This document shows, piece by piece, positions 7,958 to 18,573 of a stretch of 64,000 nucleotides of DNA. Under the pieces are notes generated by a model. That model made no database searches. It was not told the DNA's origin and was given only the letters and a program-made list of their open reading frames with translations. Every line of letters begins with the position of its first letter. The stretch's first letter is position 1. The stretch is from Pseudomonas sp. JAI120 (GTDB lineage Bacteria; Pseudomonadota; Gammaproteobacteria; Pseudomonadales; Pseudomonadaceae), in contig NZ_JACHCZ010000002.1 in the NCBI RefSeq assembly GCF_014207255.1, positions 1 through 64,000 on the forward strand, read 5' to 3'. The position numbers were made by a program, and so were the translations under genes.

Positions 7958-10609
7958 TCACGCCTCGCCTTCCAGGCCAGGCTGTGTCGGCAATGGCAGG
8001 AACAAGGTGATACAGGTACCGCGCCCATCAATGCCCTCGGCCACGCTGATATGCCCACCGTGGGCGCCGACCATGCCCTGGCAGATCGCCAGGCCCAGGC
8101 CGGTGCCCTGCCCGCCTCGATCACCGCGTGCAGCGGTGTAGAACATATCGAAAATCTTCGCCCGCTCATCCTCAGGAATACCCGGCCCCTCATCCGCCAC
8201 AGCGAAAAACAATTGGTTATTCGCCACACCGGCACTGAGTTGCAATCGACCTTGGGGCGGTGAAAAACGCGCGGCGTTTTCCAATACATTGACCAGTGCC
8301 TGTTCGATCAACGCGGCATGTACATAGAGCAACGGCAACTCCGCCGGCACATCGGTGCTCACCAGCAGCGGCGCCAGCACCGCGCGCAAACGCCCGAGCG
8401 CACTGCCGACAATATCGCCGGGCGACACCCAGTCCCGCGCCAGCTTCAGCGCCCCATGGCCCAGCCGGGTCATGTCCAGCAGGTTCTGGATATAGCGGTC
8501 CAGGCGTTCGGCTTCATCGCGGGTGCCTTCAAGCAACTCGCGGCGATCCTCCAGGGGGATGGCTTCGCCGAGCGCCAGCAGGCTGTCGATACTGCCGCGC
8601 ATGGAGGTCAACGGTGTGCGCAAATCGTGGGACACCGACGCAAGCAAGGCGCTGCGCAGTTGCTCGGTTTCGCCATGCAAACGTGCGGATTCCAACTCCT
8701 GGGCCAACTGCGCCCGCGCCAGGGCCTGGGCCAGAGGCTGGCTCAAGGCGGTCAGCAAACGACGCCGCTGGCCACTCAATTCCAGACCCGGCTTGGCACT
8801 GACGCCGAGCAACCCCAGCGGCCCCTCCTCACCCGACAACGGCCACCACCACCAGCGCCCGAACGGCAAGGTGCCGGTGCCCATGCCTGCCGGCTGGTCA
8901 TGCTGCCAGGCCCAATCGGCCGCAGCACGCTCGGCTTCGGTGAAGGTCAGCGGGCCGCCGGTCTCGACCTTCCAGCCACCCTGGCCGTCGCGATTGACCA
9001 GGCACAGATCCAGGTCGCTCCAGCCTTCCAGATGGTGGGCGGCGGCGCTGATCACCGCCTGGCGGTCGGTGGCGGCGGTGAGTTTGCGCGACAGGTCGAG
9101 CAGTTCGCTGGTTTCTTCCTGGGTGTCGCGCAACGCCTGCAACTGGCGGCGCTGGCGCGCGGCAAGGTTGCCGGTCAGCGCCGCCATCAGCAGGAAGAAC
9201 AACAGGGTCAGCACGTCTTCTTCGCGCTGGATGGCAAAGGAAAAGCTCGGCGGAATGAACAGAAAGTCATACGTCAGGAATGACAACGCCGCACACACCA
9301 GGGACGGCCCCAGGCTGCTGCGCACGGCCACCAGCAACACGGCGGCGAGAAACACCAGCGAGATATTCGGCAGTGGCAACACGCTTGCCACTGCCCAGGC
9401 CACGCCGGCGGCGATGATGGTCGCCACCACGGCCAAGGCGTAATCGAACCACACCAGACCGCGCACATCCGGCAAGCGTGGGACTGCGGGCACATCGTCG
9501 CTGTCGAGGACGTTGATTTCCAAACCCCGGGCATTACGCAACAACCGCGCCGCCAAGCCGCCACCGAACAGGCGACGCCGCCAACCCATTCGCGACTGCC
9601 CCACCAACAGCAGGCTGGCGCGGCGTTCGGCAGCATGCTGGATCAAGGTCTTGGCCACCTCCCCCGCCCGCAGCAGCACCACTTCGCCGCCAAGACGCTC
9701 GGCCAGTTGCTGGGCGTTTTGCAGGCGCAGGCGGGCCTGTTCATCCCGCGCACGGCCGTTGTCGATATGCACCAGGCTCCACGGCAAATGCCGACGCTGG
9801 GCGACGCGACTGGCATGGCGCACCAGGCGTTCGGCTTGCGCGTCGCCATCCACGCCCACCAACAAGCGCCCACGCACCGCCGGCGCCGCCTGGCCGAGCT
9901 GGCGATAGCCCTGGGCCAAATCGTCGTCGACGTGGGCGGCGGCAGTCTGCATCGCCAGCTCACGCAGGGCCATCAGGTTGGTCTGGGTAAAGAATGCATC
10001 GATGGCAGCGCGGGCCTGCTCCGGCACATAGACCTTGCCGTCGCGCAGACGCTCGAGCAGTTCGCGGGACGGCAGATCGATCAGCAGCAGTTCGTCGGCT
10101 TCTTGCAGCACCCAATCCGGCAAGGTTTCGCGCACCTGTACACCGGTGATGCCGCGGACCTGGTCATTCAGACTTTCCAAGTGCTGGACGTTGACCGTGG
10201 TAAACACGTTGATGCCGGCGGCGAGCAGTTCCTGGATGTCTTGCCAGCGCTTTTCATGGCGGCTGCCGGGGGCGTTGCTGTGGGCCAGTTCGTCCACCAG
10301 CACCAGCTTGGGCTTGGCGGCGAGCAGGCCGTCGAGGTCCATTTCTTCGAGCATCACGCCACGGTATTCGCTGCGCAACAGCGGTTGTTGCGGCAGGCCG
10401 CTGAGCAACGCTTCGGTCTCGGCGCGGCCGTGGGTTTCAACCACGCCGGCGATCAGTTTGACGCCCTGGCGCAGTTGGGTGTGGGCGGCCTGGAGCATGG
10501 CGTAGGTCTTGCCCACACCCGGCGCGGCGCCGAGGAAAACTTTGAGCCGGCCACGGCCGTCCCGGGGCAGATCGGCTAACAGGGCATCGGCGCGGCCGGA
10601 GTCGCTCAT
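7958..10609 (-). CDS. kdpD: KdpD sensor histidine kinase
   Basis: 883 residues, full length for the family. Order of parts: the N-terminal KdpD domain with the Walker-A-like GAAPGVGKTYAML (residues about 27-39); a universal-stress-protein-like domain (about 250-370); four transmembrane segments (about 395-490); a GAF-like region; then the kinase core with the phosphorylated His in SHDLRTPLTSMRGS, an N box (NVLENAARFSP) and the G boxes DEGPGIP and GTGLGLAI. It senses potassium limitation and turgor and phosphorylates KdpE. It sits after kdpC with a 135-base gap occupied by a REP pair, so its expression may be partly separated from kdpFABC. Confidence 0.97.
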   Translation of the reverse strand: MSDSGRADALLADLPRDGRGRLKVFLGAAPGVGKTYAMLQAAHTQLRQGVKLIAGVVETHGRAETEALLSGLPQQPLLRSEYRGVMLEEMDLDGLLAAKPKLVLVDELAHSNAPGSRHEKRWQDIQELLAAGINVFTTVNVQHLESLNDQVRGITGVQVRETLPDWVLQEADELLLIDLPSRELLERLRDGKVYVPEQARAAIDAFFTQTNLMALRELAMQTAAAHVDDDLAQGYRQLGQAAPAVRGRLLVGVDGDAQAERLVRHASRVAQRRHLPWSLVHIDNGRARDEQARLRLQNAQQLAERLGGEVVLLRAGEVAKTLIQHAAERRASLLLVGQSRMGWRRRLFGGGLAARLLRNARGLEINVLDSDDVPAVPRLPDVRGLVWFDYALAVVATIIAAGVAWAVASVLPLPNISLVFLAAVLLVAVRSSLGPSLVCAALSFLTYDFLFIPPSFSFAIQREEDVLTLLFFLLMAALTGNLAARQRRQLQALRDTQEETSELLDLSRKLTAATDRQAVISAAAHHLEGWSDLDLCLVNRDGQGGWKVETGGPLTFTEAERAAADWAWQHDQPAGMGTGTLPFGRWWWWPLSGEEGPLGLLGVSAKPGLELSGQRRRLLTALSQPLAQALARAQLAQELESARLHGETEQLRSALLASVSHDLRTPLTSMRGSIDSLLALGEAIPLEDRRELLEGTRDEAERLDRYIQNLLDMTRLGHGALKLARDWVSPGDIVGSALGRLRAVLAPLLVSTDVPAELPLLYVHAALIEQALVNVLENAARFSPPQGRLQLSAGVANNQLFFAVADEGPGIPEDERAKIFDMFYTAARGDRGGQGTGLGLAICQGMVGAHGGHISVAEGIDGRGTCITLFLPLPTQPGLEGEA

Positions 10610-10651
10610 GCTGGGGTTTCCTTCAATTGTTCAGACCCAGAGAAAATCCAA

Positions 10652-10740
10652 TGTGGGAGGGGCTTGCCCCCGATTTCGGTGGTTCAGTCGATACCTGTGT
10701 TGACTGACACTCTGCTATCGGGGGCAAGCCCCCTCCCACA
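10652..10740. repeat. REP pair (REPIN) between kdpC and kdpD
   Basis: Two inverted copies of the Pseudomonas REP palindrome: TGTGGGAGGGGCTTGCCCCC at 10652 and its reverse complement GGGGGCAAGCCCCCTCCCAC ending at 10740, separated by about 40 bases. Such pairs are mobilised by REP-associated tyrosine transposases and can fold into a long hairpin that may stabilise or end the kdpFABC transcript before kdpD. Confidence 0.9.
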
Positions 10741-10744
10741 GGGT

Positions 10745-11290
10745 TCAGAGTTTTTCCAGGGCCATGTTCAGCGCCAACACATTCACCACAGGCGGCCCCA
10801 CCAGCGGGCTTTCGATATGTTCATCCATCAACCGTTGCAGGGTGGAGACCGGCACATTTCGCGCGGCAGCCACCCGTGCCAGTTGATAGGCAATCGCCTG
10901 GGGTGGCAAGTGTGGATCAAGACCGCTGCCGGAGGTAGTCAACAACGCCAAAGGCACCGGCCCCTGGCTGGGCACCCACTGCTTGTTCGCGTCATCGAAC
11001 ACGCGGGTGGCCAAGGCCGGGTTGCTTGGGCCAAGGTTACTGGCGCTGCTGGAAACCGTCGCAAAGGCACCCGCCGAAGGACGCGAATGGAACCAGCTGT
11101 CACCGGTAAAATCCTGGGCGATCAGGCTGGAGCCACGCACCTTGCCACTGGCATCACGCACCAGGCTGCCGTTGGCCTGGTCCGGGAAGGCGACTTGGGC
11201 GACACCGGTGACCACCAGTGGATAGGCGACGCCGGTGATCAGGGTCATGAGCACCAGCAGGCTCAGGGCTGGACGGATTATGTTGGACAT
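10745..11290 (-). CDS. kdpC: KdpC, potassium-transporting ATPase subunit C
   Basis: 181 residues starting [20 protein letters not shown]. An upstream in-frame ATG at 11347 was rejected because the SD sequence GAGGAA lies just before the ATG at 11290 and homologues start there. One N-terminal transmembrane helix (about residues 7-29) is followed by a periplasmic domain with [27 protein letters not shown] and [14 protein letters not shown], all KdpC hallmarks. KdpC stabilises the KdpFAB complex and supports potassium binding and ATP affinity. It follows kdpB by 67 bases. Confidence 0.97.
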   Translation of the reverse strand: MSNIIRPALSLLVLMTLITGVAYPLVVTGVAQVAFPDQANGSLVRDASGKVRGSSLIAQDFTGDSWFHSRPSAGAFATVSSSASNLGPSNPALATRVFDDANKQWVPSQGPVPLALLTTSGSGLDPHLPPQAIAYQLARVAAARNVPVSTLQRLMDEHIESPLVGPPVVNVLALNMALEKL

Positions 11291-11357
11291 TTCAAATTCC
11301 TCAATTCGGTCTTTGCAACCTGTGGGCACCGCTTTGCCGGTGCCCACAGGAATCGGG

Positions 11358-13421
<2,064 letters not shown>

Positions 13422-13430
13422 ATCCCCTTT

Positions 13431-15125
13431 TTAGAAGCCCATGCTCAAGTGTTCGGCGATGGGCCCCAACGCCAGCGTCGGCAGGAAAGTCAGGCCGCCC
13501 ACCAGCAAAATGGTCACGGTCAACAGGGTCACGAACAGCGGACCATGGGTCGGGAAGCTGTTCTGGCCAATCGGTGCGGTCTTCTTCATCGCCAGGCTGC
13601 CGGCCAGGGCCAGTACCGGGAGGATGTAGCCGAAGCGGCCGATCAACATGCCCAGACCCAGCATCAGGTTATGGAACGGTGTATTGGCACTGAAACCGCC
13701 GAACGCCGAGCCGTTGTTGGCGCTGGCCGAGGTGTAGGCGTACAGCAACTGGCTGAAACCGTGAGGGCCGGGGTTACTGATCGCACCGGCAGGGCCCGGC
13801 AGGCTCGCGGCGATGGCACCCAGTACCAATACGCCCACCGGCATCACCAGCAGGGTCACGACCAGCAACTGCACTTCCTTGGCCTGGAGCTTCTTGCCCA
13901 GGTATTCCGGGGTGCGGCCGATCATCAGGCCGGCCAGGAATACCGCGATCAACACGTTGAGCAACATGCCGTACATACCGGCGCCGACGCCGCCGAAGAT
14001 CACTTCACCGACCATCATGTTGACCAGCGCCACCATCCCACTGAGGGGGTTGAGGCTGTCTTGCATGCCGTTGACCGAACCGTTGGACGCTGCGGTGGTG
14101 GTCACCGACCACAACACGGTGCCGGTGGTGCCGAAGCGCGCTTCCTTGCCTTCCAGCGGGGCGGTCTGCTCGACGGCCGGGTTGTTCAAGGCCGGGTTGG
14201 GCTGGTATTCGGCCCACAGCGAGGTCGCGCCGCCGATCAGGAACAGTGCCAACATGCAGCCGAGGATCGCGCGGCTCTGGCGCAGGTCTTTCACGTAGTG
14301 GCCGAAGGTGAACACCAGCGCCACCGGAATCAAGATGATCGACGCCAATTCGAACAGGTTGGCCCAGGCCGTCGGGTCTTCGAACGGGTGCGCCGAGTTG
14401 ACGCCGAAGAAACCACCGCCGTTGGTGCCCAATTGCTTGATCGCAATCTGGCTGGCTGCCGGGCCCAGGGGGATCACTTGATCCACGCCTTGCAGGGTCA
14501 CGGCATCAACGTAGTGCGCGAAGGTTTGCGGTACGCCCTGCCATACCAGGAACAGCGCCAGCACCAGACACAACGGCAACAGGCCGTAGAGCGTGGCGCG
14601 GGTCATGTCGACCCAGAAGTTACCCAGCGTCTTGGTGGATTTGCGCCCGATCCCACGGCACAGCGCGACCAGGACGGCCAGGCCGGTGGCCGGGCTGACG
14701 AAGTTCTGCACGGTCAGGCCAGCCATCTGGCTGAGGTAGCTCAGGGACGCCTCACCGCTGTAGGACTGCCAGTTGGTGTTGGTCATGAAACTGACCGCTG
14801 TATTGAAAGCCTGTGTCCATTCCTGGCCAGGCAATTTCTGCGGGTTCAGTGGGAGATAGTCCTGGAACAGCAGGATCGCGAACAACAGCAAAAAGCCCGC
14901 GAGGTTGAACGCGAGCAAGGCCAGCATGTATTTCTGCCAGCTTTGTTCCTGATGCTCGTCCACCCCCGACAGGCGATAACAGGCTTTTTCGACAGGCCCC
15001 AGCACCGGGCTCAACCACGTGCGCTGGCCTTCCATTACTTTGTAGTAGAACCGCCCCAAGAACGGCGCCGGCACCAGTACCACGGCAAAGAAGGCAATGA
15101 TCAGCCAATAGTCATAACTGTGCAT
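13431..15125 (-). CDS. kdpA: KdpA, potassium-channel-like subunit
   Basis: 564 residues with about ten transmembrane segments, full family length. KdpA belongs to the superfamily of K+ transporters; its four pore loops are visible as repeated Gly-rich stretches, for example NTNWQSYSGE, LGTNGGGFFGVNSAHPFEDP, GRTPEYLGKK and SANNGSAFGGF. It binds and conducts potassium across the inner membrane with KdpB supplying energy. The start MHSYDYWLIIAF was taken at 15125, with AGGAGCT a few bases upstream. It follows kdpF by 9 bases. Confidence 0.97.
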   Translation of the reverse strand: MHSYDYWLIIAFFAVVLVPAPFLGRFYYKVMEGQRTWLSPVLGPVEKACYRLSGVDEHQEQSWQKYMLALLAFNLAGFLLLFAILLFQDYLPLNPQKLPGQEWTQAFNTAVSFMTNTNWQSYSGEASLSYLSQMAGLTVQNFVSPATGLAVLVALCRGIGRKSTKTLGNFWVDMTRATLYGLLPLCLVLALFLVWQGVPQTFAHYVDAVTLQGVDQVIPLGPAASQIAIKQLGTNGGGFFGVNSAHPFEDPTAWANLFELASIILIPVALVFTFGHYVKDLRQSRAILGCMLALFLIGGATSLWAEYQPNPALNNPAVEQTAPLEGKEARFGTTGTVLWSVTTTAASNGSVNGMQDSLNPLSGMVALVNMMVGEVIFGGVGAGMYGMLLNVLIAVFLAGLMIGRTPEYLGKKLQAKEVQLLVVTLLVMPVGVLVLGAIAASLPGPAGAISNPGPHGFSQLLYAYTSASANNGSAFGGFSANTPFHNLMLGLGMLIGRFGYILPVLALAGSLAMKKTAPIGQNSFPTHGPLFVTLLTVTILLVGGLTFLPTLALGPIAEHLSMGF

Positions 15126-15134
15126 GGCCAGCTC

Positions 15135-15224
15135 CTAGTTCCGATCCGCGCGTAACAGCGCAACCAGCAGATAAATGAACAGCGCCACGGCCAATAGCAG
15201 TGACACCCCGTCCAGAACGCTCAT
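15135..15224 (-). CDS. kdpF: KdpF, small subunit of the Kdp ATPase
   Basis: A 29-residue single-span membrane peptide (MSVLDGVSLLLAVALFIYLL, ending LRADRN). The ATG at 15222-15224 has a GGAGAGA ribosome site 5-6 bases upstream. Size, hydrophobic helix, RADR ending and position directly before kdpA identify it as KdpF, which stabilises the KdpFABC complex in the membrane. A longer frame exists upstream but lacks similarity and crosses the operator region. Confidence 0.92.
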   Translation of the reverse strand: MSVLDGVSLLLAVALFIYLLVALLRADRN

Positions 15225-15307
15225 GGAAGTCTCTCCGTTTAGCGGCGAGTGCCGCGTGTGGGGCAATTGTCCGCAGGAGTGGCGTAAAGGAACGAGAGCG
15301 AGGGGGT

Positions 15308-15333
15308 GGGCGGGGCGTAAAGATGGCGTAAAG
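15308..15333 (-). promoter_or_regulatory. Probable KdpE operator upstream of kdpF
   Basis: On the minus strand this reads CTTTACGCCATCTTTACGCC followed by CCGCCC. Aligned to the E. coli KdpE site as I remember it (TTTATAC, a T run, then ACACCCCGCC) it matches at about 18 of 24 positions with identical spacing. It is a direct repeat of CTTTACGCC with 11-base periodicity, and a third copy lies exactly 33 bases away at 15281-15289. It lies about 85-110 bases before the kdpF start. Confidence 0.6.
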
Positions 15334-15382
15334 AGTGGGTTTATGCGGGGTTTACACTGCGGGTTTCCAGCGTCTGGGCGGG

Positions 15383-15473
15383 CGCTATCGGGAGCAAGCC
15401 CCCTCCCACACTTGACCGAGTTGTCATGCCGAGCGCCAGTCAACCTGTGGGAGGGGGCTTGCTCCCGATAGCG
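15383..15473. repeat. REP pair (REPIN) between kdpF and eat
   Basis: Inverted copies CGCTATCGGGAGCAAGCCCC (from 15383) and GGGGCTTGCTCCCGATAGCG (ending 15473) flank about 35 bases. This variant has GAGCAAGC where the kdpC-kdpD pair has GGGCAAGC. It sits in the 413-base gap between two divergent genes. Confidence 0.9.
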
Positions 15474-15580
15474 TCGGCACCGTCACCGCCGCACCTATCT
15501 GGTGCGACGCCGGCAAATTTCAAACGCCAAACCATCCCCCACACGACAGTCGCGCCGCTTTACGACAATGATTCTCAGGC

Positions 15581-15596
15581 TGGCATGGCCGCTGCA
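15581..15596 (+). promoter_or_regulatory. Sigma54-type (-24/-12) promoter of eat
   Basis: TGGCATGGCCGCTGCA matches the RpoN consensus TGGCAyrN4TTGCA at all but one base of the two boxes, with the right spacing. It would start transcription near 15607, about 30 bases before the ATG at 15638. RpoN control fits a gene for use of ethanolamine as nitrogen source. An activator site was not identified. Confidence 0.6.
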
Positions 15597-15637
15597 ACAC
15601 CTTGAATCATTCCAAACCGTTCAGGGAGCGCAGCACG

Positions 15638-17002
15638 ATGAACACACAACTTAAACCCACCTTGGGCACTCTGCATTTATGGGGCATTGCCGTCGGGCTG
15701 GTGATTTCCGGGGAATACTTCGGCTGGAGCTATGGCTGGGGCGTGGCCGGGACCTTGGGCTTCCTGGTGACCTCGTTGATGGTCGCAGCGATGTATACCT
15801 GCTTTATCTTCAGTTTCACCGAGCTGACTACCGCCATTCCTCACGCAGGCGGGCCGTTTGCCTACAGTCGTCGCGCCTTTGGTGAGAAAGGCGGCTTGAT
15901 CGCAGGCCTCGCCACACTGATCGAATTTGTCTTCGCTCCGCCCGCCATCGCCTTGGCGATCGGCGCGTATCTGAATGTGCAGTTCCCGGCCCTGGACCCC
16001 AAACACGCGGCCGTCGGTGCCTACATCGTGTTCATGGGGCTGAATATTCTCGGCGTGAAACTCGCCGCTACCTTCGAGTTGGTGGTGTGTGTGCTCGCCG
16101 TCGCTGAGCTGCTGGTGTTCATGGGCGTGGTCGCGCCCGCGTTCAGCTTCAGCAACTTTGCCCTGAATGGCTGGGCCGGTTCCGACACCTTCGGCGCCCC
16201 GGCGATTGCCGGGATGTTTGCGGCGATCCCTTTTGCCATCTGGTTCTTCCTGGCCATCGAAGGCGCGGCCATGGCGGCCGAGGAAGCGAAAGATCCGAAG
16301 CGCACCATTCCAAAGGCCTACATCAGCGGCATCCTGACCTTGGTGATCCTGGCCATGGGCGTGATGTTCTTTGCCGGCGGCGTGGGCGACTGGCGCACCC
16401 TGTCGAACATCAACGATCCACTGCCGCAGGCGATGAAAACCGTGGTGGGCGACAGCTCCGGCTGGTTGCACATGCTGGTGTGGATCGGCCTGTTCGGCCT
16501 GGTGGCGAGCTTCCACGGCATTATCCTGGGCTACTCGCGCCAATTCTTCGCCCTGGCCCGCGCCGGTTACCTGCCATCTTTCCTCGCCAAATTGTCGCGC
16601 TTTCAAACACCACACCGGGCAATCATTGCCGGTGGCGTGGTCGGCATCGCCGCGATCTATAGCGATGGCCTGATCAACCTGGGCGGCATGACCCTGACTG
16701 CGGCGATGATCACCATGGCGGTATTCGGCGCCATCGTGATGTACATCATGAGCATGCTCAGCCTGTTCAAACTGCGTAAGACCGAGCCGCTGCTGGAACG
16801 TACCTTCCGTGCGCCGGGTTATCCGATCGTGCCCGGCATCGCGTTGGTGCTGGCTGTGGTGTGCCTGGTGGCCATGGCGTGGTTCAACGCGCTGATCGGG
16901 ATGATCTTCCTCGGCTTTATGGCCGTGGGTTTCATCTACTTCCAGATGACCGCGCAGGACCGTGCCGATGCACCGGCAGATGCAATGTTGACCGGGCTCT
17001 AA
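15638..17002 (+). CDS. eat: Ethanolamine permease (APC family)
   Basis: 454 residues with about 12 hydrophobic segments, an APC-superfamily amine transporter. The opening LKPTLGTLHLWGIAVGLVISGEYFGWSYGWG is typical of ethanolamine permeases of the Eat type, as are EGAAMAAEEAKDPKRTIPKAY and HGIILGYSRQFFALARAGYLPSFLA. The ATG at 15638 was chosen since GGAGCG lies 9 bases before it, the family starts at MNTQLKPTLG, and an upstream ATG at 15602 would lie before the predicted transcription start. It imports ethanolamine through the inner membrane. The ammonia-lyase genes eutBC that often follow are not in this window. Confidence 0.88.
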   Translation: MNTQLKPTLGTLHLWGIAVGLVISGEYFGWSYGWGVAGTLGFLVTSLMVAAMYTCFIFSFTELTTAIPHAGGPFAYSRRAFGEKGGLIAGLATLIEFVFAPPAIALAIGAYLNVQFPALDPKHAAVGAYIVFMGLNILGVKLAATFELVVCVLAVAELLVFMGVVAPAFSFSNFALNGWAGSDTFGAPAIAGMFAAIPFAIWFFLAIEGAAMAAEEAKDPKRTIPKAYISGILTLVILAMGVMFFAGGVGDWRTLSNINDPLPQAMKTVVGDSSGWLHMLVWIGLFGLVASFHGIILGYSRQFFALARAGYLPSFLAKLSRFQTPHRAIIAGGVVGIAAIYSDGLINLGGMTLTAAMITMAVFGAIVMYIMSMLSLFKLRKTEPLLERTFRAPGYPIVPGIALVLAVVCLVAMAWFNALIGMIFLGFMAVGFIYFQMTAQDRADAPADAMLTGL

Positions 17003-17067
17003 GGTTTCGAGGCAGAACGGGCCTACACTGAACTACTCAGAAAGCCCGTAACTCAAAGTAGTTATTG

Positions 17068-17089
17068 CCGTGGGAAAATTCTCCCACGG
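17068..17089. terminator. Perfect hairpin after eat
   Basis: CCGTGGGA and TCCCACGG pair perfectly around a 6-base loop, between the stop of eat and the start of the DUF2897 gene. There is no T run after the stem, so it is either a weak terminator or a processing/stability hairpin. Confidence 0.4.
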
Positions 17090-17112
17090 TAATCTGCCTC
17101 AAGGAGAGCCTT

Positions 17113-17280
17113 ATGCCGTGGTATGCGTGGTTGATTATGGTAGTTGCGATCGGGTCGATCGTCGGAGGGCTGATGATGCTGCGTGACAGCGCCAACAAGG
17201 TGGAACTCACCGACGAACAACGCAAACGCGTGGCCGAGCGCAACGCCCAGGCGGATGCGAAGGACGCGCAGGACCGCTAG
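17113..17280 (+). CDS. DUF2897 family small membrane protein
   Basis: 55 residues: MPWYAWLIMVVAIGSIVGGLMML is one transmembrane helix, followed by a charged tail rich in Lys, Arg, Asp and Glu (KVELTDEQRKRVAERNAQAD). This matches the DUF2897 family known mainly from Pseudomonas; the function is unknown. AAGGAGAG lies 5 bases before the ATG. A longer frame starting at 17065 would begin within the hairpin and has no SD sequence. The stop lies 6 bases from that of the convergent DUF1989 gene. Confidence 0.8.
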   Translation: MPWYAWLIMVVAIGSIVGGLMMLRDSANKVELTDEQRKRVAERNAQADAKDAQDR

Positions 17281-17286
17281 GACCGT

Positions 17287-18135
17287 TTACTCCCAATCCG
17301 CCTTGGCAATCTGCAAACCGTGCTGCCCTTTATAGGCAGCACGCTCCGGCTGGCTCCAGCCGTCCAGCAACTCGTCCTTCAACCTGTAGATCTCAACCCC
17401 CAGCGGACGGCACACCGTCAGCGGGTCCTGCGCATCCGGCCCCCACATCGGCAGTGACAAATCCCCGCCTGGGCACGTCGACAGCGCGCAGAGCAAATCA
17501 ATCTCGGCAAAGAACTCCAGGTAATCGCCCTTCTGCGCTGGGCAGGCTTTCATGAAGTACATATCGTCGTGATTGAGGCCCGTGCACTGGAAGATATTCA
17601 GCACGTCATGCACATCGAATTCCGTCAGACCGTGAGGCAAAACCGCACGGGTCAGGTTCGAGTGGCAATGGTGGTGGAAATCCTCGCCCGTGAGCATGCG
17701 GTTCACATAGGGATCGCAGCGCGTACCGAGCAAATCGTGCAGACGGCCACCGTGCTCATCGATGCCATAACCGGCCAGGCTGTCATCGGTGATAGTCACA
17801 AGGGGACGCAGAAAGGGCAGGTTCGACCACAGCCGGTCATGGGTGCTCACATGGGCACCCTGCAGCTGGCGGGTGCGCGCCGCCCATAGGCGTTCGCGGG
17901 GATCATTCGCGTTCCACACATTGAAATCGCCGACCTGCGGACCGACCGGTGTGGTGACGCGAAACACATACCCGGCCGGTACCTTCCACGCCCTGCCCGT
18001 GCGGATTGGGATTTCGAATCGTTCGATTAACGTACGCGGATTCTTGTGATCGCGAATGCGCTCATAGAAGGCGGTGTCGACCTGCAGCGCGGCGCCTTTG
18101 CTGACTTGGTAAGCGGGCGGGTAATTTTTGTACAT
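17287..18135 (-). CDS. DUF1989 (urea carboxylase-associated) family protein
   Basis: 282 residues starting MYKNYPPAYQVSKGAALQVD. Hallmarks are VPAGYVFRVTTPVGPQVGDFNVWN, GTRCDPY, FHHHCHSNL, FDVHDVLNIFQCTG, KGDYLEFFAEIDLLCALSTCPGGD. The Cys and His residues in these motifs suggest a metal site. DUF1989 proteins are found next to urea carboxylase and amine degradation genes and include a guanidine carboxylase small subunit in some bacteria; this longer form is of unknown function. An in-frame ATG at 18183 was rejected: GAGGCG precedes the 18135 start and the conserved part begins there. The neighbouring ethanolamine permease hints at amine metabolism. Confidence 0.82.
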   Translation of the reverse strand: MYKNYPPAYQVSKGAALQVDTAFYERIRDHKNPRTLIERFEIPIRTGRAWKVPAGYVFRVTTPVGPQVGDFNVWNANDPRERLWAARTRQLQGAHVSTHDRLWSNLPFLRPLVTITDDSLAGYGIDEHGGRLHDLLGTRCDPYVNRMLTGEDFHHHCHSNLTRAVLPHGLTEFDVHDVLNIFQCTGLNHDDMYFMKACPAQKGDYLEFFAEIDLLCALSTCPGGDLSLPMWGPDAQDPLTVCRPLGVEIYRLKDELLDGWSQPERAAYKGQHGLQIAKADWE

Positions 18136-18573
18136 GATGGACGCCTCGACTGGGGAATTTTCTACATAATAGATGATCATCATTCATGCCAGTGCTGAGG
18201 AGTATCAGGACCGAAGGTTTTAAAGTGGGATCGGAAACCGCTTTTGTATGGGTATTTATCATACCCCGTGACATAATCGACCTTTTTCAAGCTATAGTCT
18301 GGGTTTCCATCCAAAGCCACTTTTTGTCAATTCACGCAGATGCACGATGAACCAGAGAGCACCCTTTCGACGAGAGACGCTGAAGCCGGACGGACCTGAC
18401 TCTTTGTAACTACACAGGTGGCGTGCGGCCTACTGTGAGCGTGCCGCAATGGTGAATGGCTCATCGCTTGTAATGAAAGTGACATGTATGGGTATGGAAT
18501 TTAATTTACTTACCTCACTATCATAGCTCATCAGTGCGGGTAAACAGAGTAAATATGAGACATGGTGGATGAA
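18136..18573. other. Divergent promoter region before the O-antigen plus block
   Basis: A 438-base gap without a gene, AT-richer than its left side. It carries the leader of the DUF1989 gene and must hold the promoter of the eight-gene O-antigen block. A possible -10 (TATAGT near 18293) follows a weak -35 (GTGACA near 18268) with a long 19-base spacer. A small hairpin, GGGTAT-TTATC-ATACCC, lies at 18250-18266. Nothing more can be supported. Confidence 0.4.

Larger units (their letters stand above)
15225..15637. other. Divergent intergenic region kdpF/eat
   Basis: A 413-base gap with no gene. From left to right it holds the leader and repeated TTTACGCC boxes of the kdp promoter (15281-15333), two further 11-base-spaced GGGTTTA elements (about 15337-15355), the REP pair (15383-15473), and the sigma54-type promoter of the ethanolamine permease (15581-15596). 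Confidence 0.7.

Noticed and set aside
10652..10740. Possible CRISPR-like repeat
   Set aside because: Only two inverted copies of a REP palindrome; no direct repeats with equal spacers are found anywhere in the window.
18250..18266. Hairpin GGGTAT-TTATC-ATACCC as terminator
   Set aside because: Only six base pairs, no T run, and placed in the upstream region of both divergent genes; more likely an accidental or operator-like palindrome.
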